A stretch of DNA of 64,000 nt. Source: Bombilactobacillus bombi (GTDB lineage: Bacteria > Bacillota > Bacilli > Lactobacillales > Lactobacillaceae). This document shows, piece after piece, positions 27,326 to 37,817 of the stretch. The stretch is from positions 1-64,000 of the forward strand of contig NZ_SCHP01000007.1 in assembly GCF_013607485.1 (NCBI RefSeq), read 5' to 3'. The notes beneath the pieces are model-generated. The model did no database searches and had not been told where the DNA came from. It saw nothing but the letters and a program-made list of their open reading frames with translations. The position numbers and the translations under genes were made by a program. The first letter of the stretch is position 1. Each line of letters begins with the position of its first letter.

Positions 27326-28249
27326 TTAGTGATTGATTTTTTGGGCAATTTTGTCATATTTACGAATAATATTAAAGTTGCTGTCTTTAGAACGAACGTA
27401 GCCTTCGTGACTATATACATCGGAAATAATCTTATGCCCTTTTTTGGTTTTGGCGATTTTAATAAAGGCGCTAGCAATTTTTTGCTGCCATTTAGGACTC
27501 ATATCTCCACGAACAGTAATGGTATCGTTCGGAATTTTAGCAGTTGTGTAAATGGGAACGACTTTCTTCATAACATCGGGGGTGTCTTTTTGGACAATCA
27601 TCCGTGCCCGTTGAAAAGCAAAAGCGGCATCGGTGTCCTTGTTATAAACTGAAAGAATTCCTTGATCATGGCCTTTTACTTGTACGGTTTTAATTTTATT
27701 TTTATTGATATCAATTCCATGTTGGTAAAGCTCGACTACGGGATAAATCCAGCCGGAAGTAGAAGCCGTTTCTTGGACAGCAATTTTTTTACCTTTTAAA
27801 TCTTTAATATTTTTAATTTTGCTGCCTTGATGAACGAAAATTTGTGCCCGGAAAAAATCAACTAATTTTTTGCTTTCTTTAGTACCGGCTTTATTAGAGT
27901 CGTGACGTAAAGACTGTAGAATGACCTTGTCATGATATTGCTGGTGAGCTTGAACGTAGGCATCTGGCGGTAAAAAACCGACATCTACTTTTTTGGCACC
28001 CATGGCTTCGACAATAGTATTATCGTTGGTCGAAACACTGACTTTGACCGGGATGCCTAGCTGTTTGGACAATAAACCTTCTAAAGGCTTGGCCTTAGCT
28101 TCAATAGAATTCGCATCAGTTGACGGGACAAATTGAACTGTTAACTTGTGGGGCGTATATTGCGCTGCCTGGGCGGTAGAAGCCAGGACTGGTGTAGCGG
28201 CCATGGCAATTGCTAAAGCTGTAGTTAATTTTTGCTTCCAGTTAAACAT
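27326..28249 (-). CDS. phnD: Phosphonate/phosphite-type substrate-binding protein without lipobox
   Basis: A 307-aa periplasmic-binding-type protein. Residues ~35-60 (KLTVQFVPSTDANSIEAKA) and ~88-101 (KKVDVGFLPPDAYV) match the PhnD/PtxB family, as do VQETASTSGWIYPVVEL and DAAFAF. The N-terminus is a standard signal peptide ending ASTAQA-AQ. There is no cysteine in the whole protein, so it cannot be a lipoprotein, although Gram-positive binding proteins are normally lipid-anchored. It leads the operon phnD-phnC-phnE-phnE-nucleotidase-deoxyribosyltransferase. No C-P lyase genes are present. Confidence 0.88.
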   Translation of the reverse strand: MFNWKQKLTTALAIAMAATPVLASTAQAAQYTPHKLTVQFVPSTDANSIEAKAKPLEGLLSKQLGIPVKVSVSTNDNTIVEAMGAKKVDVGFLPPDAYVQAHQQYHDKVILQSLRHDSNKAGTKESKKLVDFFRAQIFVHQGSKIKNIKDLKGKKIAVQETASTSGWIYPVVELYQHGIDINKNKIKTVQVKGHDQGILSVYNKDTDAAFAFQRARMIVQKDTPDVMKKVVPIYTTAKIPNDTITVRGDMSPKWQQKIASAFIKIAKTKKGHKIISDVYSHEGYVRSKDSNFNIIRKYDKIAQKINH

Positions 28250-28286
28250 TATTTAAAATCGACCTCCGTATGATTAAGATGGAACC

Positions 28287-28315
28287 ATTTTAATATAAAA
28301 TACGAACTATATCAA
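28287..28315 (-). promoter_or_regulatory. Promoter of the phnD operon
   Basis: On the minus strand, TTGATA (28315-28310) and TAAAAT (28292-28287) are separated by 17 bases. An AAAATACG octamer occurs twice on the plus strand around it (28297 and 28330, 33 bases apart) and could be a regulator site. Confidence 0.55.
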
Positions 28316-28447
28316 GTATTTAATTAAATAAAATACGTTTATTTATGATAATAGATAGTATTATAGCCTTAAAACGGTAATTTAACACTATAAAACGAAT
28401 ATTGCTTATTTGAACGAGCTTAATCATTTGACTTGGCATATGTAAAC

Positions 28448-28478
28448 ACTTGACTAAAGTCAAGTTAGTGCTTATAAT
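28448..28478 (+). promoter_or_regulatory. marR operon promoter with overlapping palindromic operator
   Basis: TTGACT (28450-28455), a 17-base spacer and TATAAT (28473-28478) form a near-consensus promoter. The palindrome ACTTGACTAAAGTCAAGT at 28448-28465 covers the -35 box, which is what is expected of an autorepressor site for the MarR protein encoded next. Confidence 0.75.
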
Positions 28479-28508
28479 ATTTTATGTTTTCTTTGGAGGA
28501 GGGACGTT

Positions 28509-28976
28509 ATGAATAGCAAATCTTTTTTACATTTTGAAATTGGGTTTTATCGCTTAAAGCGCCGACTACTGCAAGAATTTTTGAAGCCCTATAATTTAAA
28601 AGTATTTGAGGGGTTATTAGTAACGATGGTAGCTGCTCGGCCGGGCTGCAGCCAAGGTGATATTATCAATTATGTAATGGCAGATGAAGCCAGTGTGGCT
28701 CGTGGTTTGCGCAATTTAGAAGACCAGGAGCTGATTGTGCGTCATGAAGATCCGAATAATCATCGTAAAAAATTAGTTTATCCTACAGTTCAAGCAACCA
28801 AAATTTATCAGGCGTTGAATAATTTTTTGGATAATTGGGATAAGGTGATTTTTAAAGATTTAAATGCGCAAGAATTGCAGACTTTAGATGAGTTGGTACT
28901 GCGTGTGGAAAATGATTTGAAAAAGGTTGATTATCGGCAGTTAATTGCCGAGTTGACCAAAACTAGTAAAAAATGA
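28509..28976 (+). CDS. MarR-family transcriptional regulator
   Basis: A 155-aa winged-helix regulator: dimerisation helices flank the HTH (CSQGDIINYVMADEASVARGLRNLEDQELI) and the wing with the DPNNHRKKLVY motif (D-x-R-type beta wing). GGAGGAGGG precedes ATG 28509. It is 9 bases upstream of a DHA2 efflux gene, so it most likely represses the efflux operon until an inducer binds. Confidence 0.93.
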   Translation: MNSKSFLHFEIGFYRLKRRLLQEFLKPYNLKVFEGLLVTMVAARPGCSQGDIINYVMADEASVARGLRNLEDQELIVRHEDPNNHRKKLVYPTVQATKIYQALNNFLDNWDKVIFKDLNAQELQTLDELVLRVENDLKKVDYRQLIAELTKTSKK

Positions 28977-28985
28977 GGTGTTGTT

Positions 28986-30452
28986 ATGAGTGAAACTGTC
29001 GATATGAATGGTAAAACTTTCAATAAAATTGCGATGGTGATAACTTTATTAGCGGGAACTTTTTGTACAGTTTTAAATGGGACCATTCTGGCAACGGCCT
29101 TTCCGACTTTAATGAAAGCTTTTAATATTTCGGCTTCTACAGTTCAATGGCTGACCACTGGTTTTATGATGGTAAATGGAGTGATGATTCCTGTTAGTGC
29201 TTGGATTAGCACTCGGGTAAACTCTAAGATACTCTATATTAGTGCTATGAGTACATTTTTAGTCGGCACGGTGATTTGTTATTTTGCTAATAGTTTTGGC
29301 ATGCTGTTAAGCGGGCGTTTAATCCAAGGTGTGGCTGTTGGGGTGACGATGCCTTTAATGCAGACAATTATGTTAACTATTTTCCCACCACAAAAGCGGG
29401 GTATGGCTATGGGCCTAGGCGGCTTAGTTATTGGTTTGGCTCCGGCGATTGGTCCGACTTTATCTGGATGGGTAATTGACAATTGGACTTGGAGAGATTT
29501 GTTCAGTATTATCATTCCTATTGTAGCGTTAGTAGTTATTGCCAGCTTCTTTACTATGCACTCTGTATTAAGGACGTCTGATAATTCGATTGATATTTTA
29601 TCTATTATAGAATCTACTTTAGGCTTTGGTAGTTTATTGTATGGATTTTCTTCTGTGGGTGATCATGGTTGGGCCTCGCCTTTAGTATATGGGTCAATTT
29701 TGTTGGGTATTGTGATTATTGGCTTATTTGTGTGGCGGCAATTACACTTGGAAAATCCTTTTTTGCAATTGCGCGTTTTTCAATCTCCTGAATTTTCTTT
29801 GTCAGTAGTTTTATCTTCGGTAACTAATATGGCAATGATGGGTATTGAAATGATTTTGCCGCTTTATTTGCAAATGATTAAAGGCCTCTCAGCTTTTCAT
29901 TCTGGCTTAGCTTTACTATTAGGAGCTTTAATCATGGGTGTTATGAGTCCTGTAACTGGAGCAGCTTTTGATAAGTACGGCGCTAAACGCTTAGCAACTA
30001 CGGGGATGTTTTTCTTAACAGCAGGAACAATTCCTTTTTTGTTTATTACTAAAGAAACTTCGACTTTATATATTGTAGTATTGTATGCTTTTAGAATGTT
30101 TGGTATTTCTATGGTTAATATGCCGGTTACTACTTCGGGTATGAACTCTTTGCCGTTTGATTTAATTAGTCACGGAACAGCGGTTAATAATACAACTAGG
30201 CAAGTATTTACTTCGATGGGGACTGCGGTTTTGATTAGTGTTTTAACGAACGTCACTAACACTTTGAAGCCTGCTCACCATTTATTAACAGCTAATCCGC
30301 TCGCTTACAAAGATCAAATGACCTCGTCAACTATTATGGGTTATCGAGCGGCCTTTGGCGTTGCAGTTCTGTTATGTTTGATAACCTTTACCATGTCATT
30401 TCTACTTAAAGATAAGCAACGTTCTGTTGATTTGCAGCAGGAGGTGAAATAA
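28986..30452 (+). CDS. DHA2-family (14-TMS) MFS multidrug exporter
   Basis: A 488-aa proton-driven drug exporter of the EmrB/QacA type. Seen: LNGTILATAFPTLMKAFNIS (motif D1), WLTTGFMMVNGVMIP, GRLIQGVAVGVTMPL and the antiporter motif GLAPAIGPTLSGWVID. The second gene of the marR operon; DUF4811 follows 1 base after its stop. The substrate is unknown. Confidence 0.92.
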   Translation: MSETVDMNGKTFNKIAMVITLLAGTFCTVLNGTILATAFPTLMKAFNISASTVQWLTTGFMMVNGVMIPVSAWISTRVNSKILYISAMSTFLVGTVICYFANSFGMLLSGRLIQGVAVGVTMPLMQTIMLTIFPPQKRGMAMGLGGLVIGLAPAIGPTLSGWVIDNWTWRDLFSIIIPIVALVVIASFFTMHSVLRTSDNSIDILSIIESTLGFGSLLYGFSSVGDHGWASPLVYGSILLGIVIIGLFVWRQLHLENPFLQLRVFQSPEFSLSVVLSSVTNMAMMGIEMILPLYLQMIKGLSAFHSGLALLLGALIMGVMSPVTGAAFDKYGAKRLATTGMFFLTAGTIPFLFITKETSTLYIVVLYAFRMFGISMVNMPVTTSGMNSLPFDLISHGTAVNNTTRQVFTSMGTAVLISVLTNVTNTLKPAHHLLTANPLAYKDQMTSSTIMGYRAAFGVAVLLCLITFTMSFLLKDKQRSVDLQQEVK

Positions 30453-30453
30453 G

Positions 30454-31140
30454 ATGATTATTTTTTTATTAGTAATTATGACTTTAATCGCTTATTTTGG
30501 CGGTGTGTATGTTGATAATCGCCAAGTAGCCAATTGGATACGCGCCATCTGTGATTTGTTTATTATTGGCATTTTAGCTTTAATGGTCGCAAATGATACC
30601 TTCCATTTTGGTATGCAGCCTCAAGTTCAGACTACCAAAACGACAATTCAAAGCGCTAATCCGCATTCTTCTTTGCCTCTATTGCTCTATAAAAATATCG
30701 GTACTAATGGAAAGAATCGGGTGTATATTTATCAGGCTAATTTAAAAACTCAACATACTAGCCCCGAACAAACTACTATTAAAGTTAAACGTACTTCTCA
30801 AGAGCCCCATTTAGTTTCGCAAAAGAAGCAATGGCACTATCGCAATAATTTTTATCGAGCGCTGTTTGGCGTAGCAGGTAATGAGGGGCATCATATTCAA
30901 ACTGTTAATACTTTTTATGTGCCGCAATCTTGGTTAGTTTTATCTACTGGTCAAGCTAAAGCACTCCCTGCTAAACTGGCTAATCCGCAAGTTAAGGCGC
31001 GTTTAAAACAAACAGTCAGCCAGCAAGTTTTAGCTGAGTTGAAGCAGCATCCCCACTACTCTTTAACTCAGCAAAAGCAGTTAACGCACCAGCTGCAGAC
31101 TAAATATCAACGCCAAGCACTAGAAAAATTAGTTAAATAA
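30454..31140 (+). CDS. DUF4811-type membrane-anchored protein
   Basis: A 228-aa protein with two N-terminal transmembrane helices (residues ~1-17 and ~30-47) and a Lys/Gln/Thr-rich extracytoplasmic part. It matches the kind of DUF4811 protein that commonly follows DHA2 exporters in lactobacilli; function unknown, perhaps an accessory factor. It ends with a Q/K-rich segment. Confidence 0.7.
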   Translation: MIIFLLVIMTLIAYFGGVYVDNRQVANWIRAICDLFIIGILALMVANDTFHFGMQPQVQTTKTTIQSANPHSSLPLLLYKNIGTNGKNRVYIYQANLKTQHTSPEQTTIKVKRTSQEPHLVSQKKQWHYRNNFYRALFGVAGNEGHHIQTVNTFYVPQSWLVLSTGQAKALPAKLANPQVKARLKQTVSQQVLAELKQHPHYSLTQQKQLTHQLQTKYQRQALEKLVK

Positions 31141-31141
31141 A

Positions 31142-31174
31142 AATAAGCCTCCTGTAAAGGGGGCTTATTTATTA
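31142..31174 (+). terminator. Terminator of the marR-DHA2-DUF4811 operon
   Basis: AATAAGCCtCC and GGgGGCTTATT form a stem right after the stop codon, followed by TATT. Confidence 0.75.
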
Positions 31175-31473
31175 CCTTAGTGTTTTATAGTAGAGTTAGG
31201 ATTAGTTATTAGTAAATTCATTGGGATGCCGATAGTATCAGCAACAAAAATAAAATTTTTAAGGTTTTATTAGAATCAATCTACGGGCAATTAGAATGCG
31301 ACCTGATCAAGATTTTAGAATTGCAAAGCAGAGAATCTATTAAAGTACTACTTTTGGATATATAAATCGGACTTATAATAAAATGAATTTAAAATTAATA
31401 TTTTCTCAGGGGGTCGCATTTTGCGCCAATCTTGTGTATTCTGTTTAAAAGAATAATTATGGGGGATAAAGTC
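31175..31473. other. Gene-free stretch of about 300 bases
   Basis: No start codon with a ribosome binding site and no RNA structure could be supported here. A TATAAT at about 31374-31379 may be the -10 box of the downstream phosphatase gene but lacks a well-spaced -35. Confidence 0.4.
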
Positions 31474-32379
31474 ATGACAAAAGTGGCCTTAATTGATATT
31501 GGTTCCAATTCTATTCGCATGGTCTTATATCAAATCGATGCCCAGCGGCAATATCACGAATTGGAGCGCTATCGTCATTTTGTTCAGCTGGCTAAAGATA
31601 TGACAGCTGCGGGGGAAATTAATACAGCTAATTTTCAATCAGGAATTGCAGCATTGCGGCAGTTCCAGCAAATTATCAACCAACAACAAGTGGATCAGGT
31701 TATTGCCACCGCGACGGAAGCAATTCGGCAGGCAAAAAATAAACAAGATTTTATTCAAGCTGCATGGCAGCAAGCTCAAATTAAGATTCGAGTCTTATCC
31801 GGCAAACAAGAAGCAGCTTATGACGCGTTAGCGATTCAAACTGATCTACAATTGCAGAATTTTTTATTTTTAGATACTGGCGGCGGTAGTTTTGAAATGG
31901 GGGCCGTGGGTCAACAAGAGTTGCTGCAAGCGGGAAGTTGGCCTTTTGGAGCCGTGAAGCTGTATGATAGTCTGCACGCGCCTACGCAATTATCCAGCAC
32001 CCAAATTAAGAAAGTACAGCAGCACTTGCAACAAGGCCTCCAACAGATTAATTCCCATAATATGCGGCGCTTAGTAGTTATTGGCGGAGTTCACCGGACT
32101 TTGTTTACAATAATGGATCAGCCTGCTGCCCACTGGTTATCAGCAGCAAAAGTTAATTCTTGGGTGCAGTTAATCCAGCAAAATTCTCTTGCCCAAAACC
32201 TCACTTTAGAGCACATGGAAACTCAACGGGCGCCATTTATGCCTGCCGGATTATTACCCTTAAAAACGATTATTGATTATTTTGCAGTCCAGCAAATTTG
32301 TTTTAGCAAAGCAGGCTTACGAAACGGCATCTTACAAGAATATTTAGAACAAATTTCCCTAGACTCTATCCCAGGATAG
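31474..32379 (+). CDS. Ppx/GppA-family exopolyphosphatase
   Basis: A 301-aa ASKHA-fold phosphatase acting on polyphosphate or pppGpp. Seen: the phosphate-1 loop DIGSNSIRMVLY, TATEAIRQAKN, and the phosphate-2 loop LDTGGGSFEMG, then VVIGGVHRTLF. Length equals the catalytic domain alone, without the C-terminal HD-like domain of longer enzymes. ATG 31474 is chosen because GGGGGAT lies 7 bases upstream; ATG 31459 has no such site. Confidence 0.9.
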   Translation: MTKVALIDIGSNSIRMVLYQIDAQRQYHELERYRHFVQLAKDMTAAGEINTANFQSGIAALRQFQQIINQQQVDQVIATATEAIRQAKNKQDFIQAAWQQAQIKIRVLSGKQEAAYDALAIQTDLQLQNFLFLDTGGGSFEMGAVGQQELLQAGSWPFGAVKLYDSLHAPTQLSSTQIKKVQQHLQQGLQQINSHNMRRLVVIGGVHRTLFTIMDQPAAHWLSAAKVNSWVQLIQQNSLAQNLTLEHMETQRAPFMPAGLLPLKTIIDYFAVQQICFSKAGLRNGILQEYLEQISLDSIPG

Positions 32380-32389
32380 CTAATAGGAA

Positions 32390-32899
32390 TTAGCCACGGT
32401 AAGGCAAGATTAATTTTTGATGGGAGAGAATATGTCCAGACATTGCATGTTGAAGTTCATTCATCCAAAATCCCGGCCGCAAATCTAATACTTTGTCTAA
32501 AGCGTATACTCGCAGTTCGTATTGGTGAATACCGGTGGGCGGAGTAGGTCCGACATAGCGCTGGCTGATAGTAGGATCTGTTTCATTAATATAAGGACTC
32601 GCAGTGGAATTTTTGCCTTGAATCATTGAAAATGGTGGCTTTTGGCTGGCATTTTCGGGAATTTCAGTCAGATCAGCTGGTAAATTAGCCGCTGTCCAGT
32701 GGATCCATTGAAAACCAGCTACTGGAATTGAATCAGGATCAACAAAGGTAAGAGCCAGACTAGCTGTTTGCGCAGGGACGTCGGTGATGTGAATGGGAAA
32801 AGATACTAAAGGATGGCCGTTTTTAAAAGTTTGCGGCTGAGCAAATTTGCCGTAAGCAGCCGGCAGTTGACCTTGAGTTAGCGGAACAGAAATTTTCAT
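32390..32899 (-). CDS. YbhB/YbcL-type phosphatidylethanolamine-binding protein (PEBP)
   Basis: A 169-aa PEBP-fold protein. Seen: LALTFVDPDSIPVAGFQWIHWTAANLPAD, with the conserved DPD and HW ligand-site residues, and YVGPTPPTGIHQYELRVYALD. The bacterial members have no settled function. Single-gene unit convergent with the Ppx gene, AAAGGAG upstream of the start. Confidence 0.92.
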   Translation of the reverse strand: MKISVPLTQGQLPAAYGKFAQPQTFKNGHPLVSFPIHITDVPAQTASLALTFVDPDSIPVAGFQWIHWTAANLPADLTEIPENASQKPPFSMIQGKNSTASPYINETDPTISQRYVGPTPPTGIHQYELRVYALDKVLDLRPGFWMNELQHAMSGHILSHQKLILPYRG

Positions 32900-32974
32900 T
32901 AAAGAGGACTCCTTTCAAGATAATGCTATAATCAAATTAGTTCTGTGATTATTGTACAATTAGTGAGGAAAGAT

Positions 32975-33919
32975 ATGCAAATAACAAAATTTAGTTTGCC
33001 AGTGCAGAAATTATATCAACAAGTACAACAACAAGCTCAATGTTCCATCGTATTAGAGGACAATGGCCGCCGAGAAAATTGGCTGGCTTTTGACCAATCT
33101 GGCCACAAAAAAGATAATGCCGGCAAAATCCATTTGGAAATGGCTCAATCTAGCAATCCGGACTTTACTTTGGCCCATGAGTTGCGGCATTTACAAGTGG
33201 AATTGAGTGATTTTGCGCAGGTTAGATTTCCGGTGACTAGTTCTCAACCTGAATTAGATCGGGATTTACAGGTTTGTACGATTGCTTTAATTGGTAGCGT
33301 CGAACACATATTAATCATGCAGCAGCATTATCAAAATCAAGAAATTACTGCTGCCATTAAAGATGACTTTAAGCGCGGTTTACGTAAGCAATTAGTGCCC
33401 GAAACGACGGATGTTGACCATTATTTTATCTTTGATACCTTAGTGATGTTAGATGCTTTAACTTTTAGTCAAGGTGAAGATTTGGATGAGTGGCAGCAGC
33501 ATTACCCCCATTCTTGGGCAGCCGCTCAGCAATTATATCAATTGCTGGCTTCTAAATTAGAACCGACAGCATTTTCTCTGAGGCGACAAGAAGTGCGACT
33601 ATTTAACCAATTTAATCAAATTTTGCAGAATCAGCAATTTCCTCTGTTGCCTTTTCAGGAATTTGTGGCTCTGGAGCCGGTTTTAAGTCAGCGCCAACTG
33701 CGATTAAATGTGAACCAAGTTTTCCAGATTAAACACTTAGACTTTAGTGATCGACAAACAAGTAAGCGGGCTTTGGCCTTGGTGGGTCTTAATGATCAGC
33801 AAATGGTGTCGACGTTATATTTTGCGGCTGAACCGACGCCAGAACAGTACCGTCAGCTCTATCAACTGCCAGTGTCTCAATTTTTACAATTGCAAAAAAT
33901 TCATTATTATTTGCGTTAA
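32975..33919 (+). CDS. HExxH-containing protein of unknown function
   Basis: A 314-aa cytoplasmic protein without signal peptide or membrane helix. The sequence FTLAHELRHLQVEL (His68-Glu-Leu-Arg-His72) is a zincin-type HExxH motif, preceded by a KIHLE strand, so a metalloprotease-like N-terminal domain is plausible. The rest is helical and Q-rich. It resembles lactobacillar proteins annotated IpaB/EvcA family, a name with no functional support. ATG 32975 follows GTGAGGAAAG. The sirtuin gene starts 16 bases after its stop. Confidence 0.7.
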   Translation: MQITKFSLPVQKLYQQVQQQAQCSIVLEDNGRRENWLAFDQSGHKKDNAGKIHLEMAQSSNPDFTLAHELRHLQVELSDFAQVRFPVTSSQPELDRDLQVCTIALIGSVEHILIMQQHYQNQEITAAIKDDFKRGLRKQLVPETTDVDHYFIFDTLVMLDALTFSQGEDLDEWQQHYPHSWAAAQQLYQLLASKLEPTAFSLRRQEVRLFNQFNQILQNQQFPLLPFQEFVALEPVLSQRQLRLNVNQVFQIKHLDFSDRQTSKRALALVGLNDQQMVSTLYFAAEPTPEQYRQLYQLPVSQFLQLQKIHYYLR

Positions 33920-33935
33920 GAAAAGAGGAATTTTG

Positions 33936-34631
33936 ATGGTGGATTTAAATCAAGCTCTGCAACAAGCACACCAGATTGTGTTTATGACTGGAGCTGGTGT
34001 CTCTACAGCTTCAGGAATTCCGGACTATCGTTCGGAAACGGGTGTATATGCGGGTAAGAAAAATGCTGAATACATGCTTAGTCATGATAATTTTATTCAA
34101 CATCCCGCTGATTATTGGCATTTTGTGAAGGAAAATTTATATTTCCCTCAAGCTCAGCCTAATATCATTCATCAAAAAATGGCTCAAATTGCCAATCAAA
34201 AAGGGTTAGTAATTACGCAAAATGTGGATGGCTTAGATCGCAAGGCCGGCTGTAAAAATTTGGTAGAATTTCACGGTACTTTATATGATACCTACTGCAC
34301 CAAATGCGGTCAGGCAGTGGATTGGCATGAATATCTGCAGGATTATCGGCACCAAAATTGTGGTGGTATCATTCGCAGCTCCATTGTTCTTTATGGTGAA
34401 AGCATTAATGAGAATAGTATTAGCCGCTCTTTACAGGCGGTTGCCGCGGCAGATTTAATTATTGTAGTTGGAACTAGTTTTCAAGTTTATCCTTTTGCTG
34501 GATTGATTCAATACCGTCAAGAAGCAGCACAATTGATTGCTATCAATAAAACTCCTTTACCAATGCCAACTGGAGGAGAAATGATTGTGGCTGATGCTGT
34601 GGATACTTTTAAGGGGGTCACGGTTAAATGA
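33936..34631 (+). CDS. Sirtuin (NAD-dependent protein deacylase)
   Basis: A 231-aa Sir2-family enzyme. Seen: the NAD-binding GAGVSTASGIPDYRS, TQNVDGLDRKAG, catalytic His in EFHGTLYDTYC, and IIVVGTSFQVYPFAGL. The zinc site differs from the usual CxxC...CxxC: the second half reads HQNC, so it would be Cys-Cys-His-Cys. ATG 33936 follows AGAGGAA. It ends in an ATGA overlap with the next gene and is likely co-expressed with the HExxH gene upstream. Confidence 0.9.
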   Translation: MVDLNQALQQAHQIVFMTGAGVSTASGIPDYRSETGVYAGKKNAEYMLSHDNFIQHPADYWHFVKENLYFPQAQPNIIHQKMAQIANQKGLVITQNVDGLDRKAGCKNLVEFHGTLYDTYCTKCGQAVDWHEYLQDYRHQNCGGIIRSSIVLYGESINENSISRSLQAVAAADLIIVVGTSFQVYPFAGLIQYRQEAAQLIAINKTPLPMPTGGEMIVADAVDTFKGVTVK

Positions 34632-34930
34632 TCCGCAATAGTGATTATGAAGCACAAATGCAGCAATTAGATCAACAAATTTTACAATTATTCGCCCAAA
34701 AATTGGATCTTGCTCAAAAGGCTGTCGAACATCAACAGCCCCAAGCAGCGTTATTGGCTACGCGTGGGCAAGATTTAATAACACAGAACAAGCAATTAGC
34801 CGCTGTCGCAAAGCCACAATATCGTTCGTATTTGCAAGATTTGTTTCAAGACTTACGGATTATTACCCGCCAGTATCAGGCTAAAGTGTATCGTCAACAG
34901 CAAGATCGCCAGACTAATAATGATCAGTGA
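34628..34930 (+). CDS. AroQ/chorismate-mutase-like small helical protein
   Basis: A 100-aa all-helical protein. LDQQILQLFAQKLDLAQKAVEHQ resembles helix 1 of AroQ-type chorismate mutases, with a possible DxxILxLxxxR pattern, but the arginine expected in that helix is lysine and the rest is weakly conserved. It might be a degenerate or non-catalytic relative. The start overlaps the sirtuin stop by 4 bases (ATGA). Confidence 0.5.
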   Translation: MIRNSDYEAQMQQLDQQILQLFAQKLDLAQKAVEHQQPQAALLATRGQDLITQNKQLAAVAKPQYRSYLQDLFQDLRIITRQYQAKVYRQQQDRQTNNDQ

Positions 34931-35018
34931 TATATTTATAATGAAGATAGCTAATCGCCACTTTTTTGTCGAAGCGGGCAATGCTATAATTTATGACAAT
35001 AATGATGGAAGTGAGTAA

Positions 35019-37028
<2,010 letters not shown>

Positions 37029-37046
37029 GGAATAATGAGGTAAATT

Positions 37047-37817
37047 TTGAAAATTTTTGATGCACATACACATTTAAATGACGATCCCTTTTGGGGACAA
37101 ACCGCGTCTTATTTGCAGCGCGCTCAAGATTTAGACGTAGTCGAAATGGCAATTATAGGTTCTAATCAGCAATTCAATGAACGGGCCTTGACTTTAGCGC
37201 ATGATTACCCGCAATTACATGCTGTGATTGGGTGGCATCCGGAATTTGCTGCGGAGTATGATGAAGATTTGCTAGTTCAACAATTACAGCAGCCGCAAGT
37301 TGTAGCTGTGGGAGAAATTGGTTTAGATTATCATTGGCCCCAAAATCCCCAACCAGCCCAACAGCAGCAGCTATTTGCCCGGCAGCTAGACTTAGCTGAG
37401 CAATATCAGTTGCCAGTTAATATTCATACTCGAGATGCTTTTGCAGACACTTATGAGGTGTTAAGGGCCCACTGGCCGCATTTTGGGGTAATAATGCATA
37501 GTTTCAATGGCCCTTTGGATTGGCTGGAGAAGTTTTTAGCCTTGGGCTGTTATATTTCTTTTAGCGGAGTTGTATCGTTTAAAAATGCTCCGGAAGTTCG
37601 TGTAGCTGCGCAAAATACGCCCGCTGAACGTTTATTAGTGGAAACTGATGCACCTTATTTAACTCCTGAACCCCATCGTGGTGAGCAAAATGAACCTGGT
37701 TTTACCCGGTTTGTAGCGGCTGCTGTTGCTAAATGCCGCCAAGAAACTTTAGAACAAGTGGCAAACTATACTTGGCAAAATGCCCATGAGGTGTATCGGT
37801 TAAATGAAAAGAATTAA
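37047..37817 (+). CDS. tatD: TatD-family metal-dependent deoxyribonuclease
   Basis: A 256-aa TIM-barrel hydrolase. Metal ligands are visible in FDAHTHLND, VGEIGLDYH, VNIHTRDA, MHSFNG and ETDAPYLTPEPHRG. TTG 37047 is the likely start with ATGAGG upstream. It overlaps rnmV by 14 bases, the usual order in Firmicutes. Confidence 0.95.
   Translation: MKIFDAHTHLNDDPFWGQTASYLQRAQDLDVVEMAIIGSNQQFNERALTLAHDYPQLHAVIGWHPEFAAEYDEDLLVQQLQQPQVVAVGEIGLDYHWPQNPQPAQQQQLFARQLDLAEQYQLPVNIHTRDAFADTYEVLRAHWPHFGVIMHSFNGPLDWLEKFLALGCYISFSGVVSFKNAPEVRVAAQNTPAERLLVETDAPYLTPEPHRGEQNEPGFTRFVAAAVAKCRQETLEQVANYTWQNAHEVYRLNEKN

Noticed and set aside
31200-31365. Start-less open frame of about 45 codons before the Ppx/GppA gene that reads like a protein tail
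   Set aside because: No start codon with ribosome binding site, no recognisable family, and such length is expected by chance in AT-rich DNA.
32377-32392. GCTAAT/ATTAGC hairpin between Ppx and PEBP stop codons
   Set aside because: Six base pairs of mostly AT with no T-run; insufficient for a terminator call.
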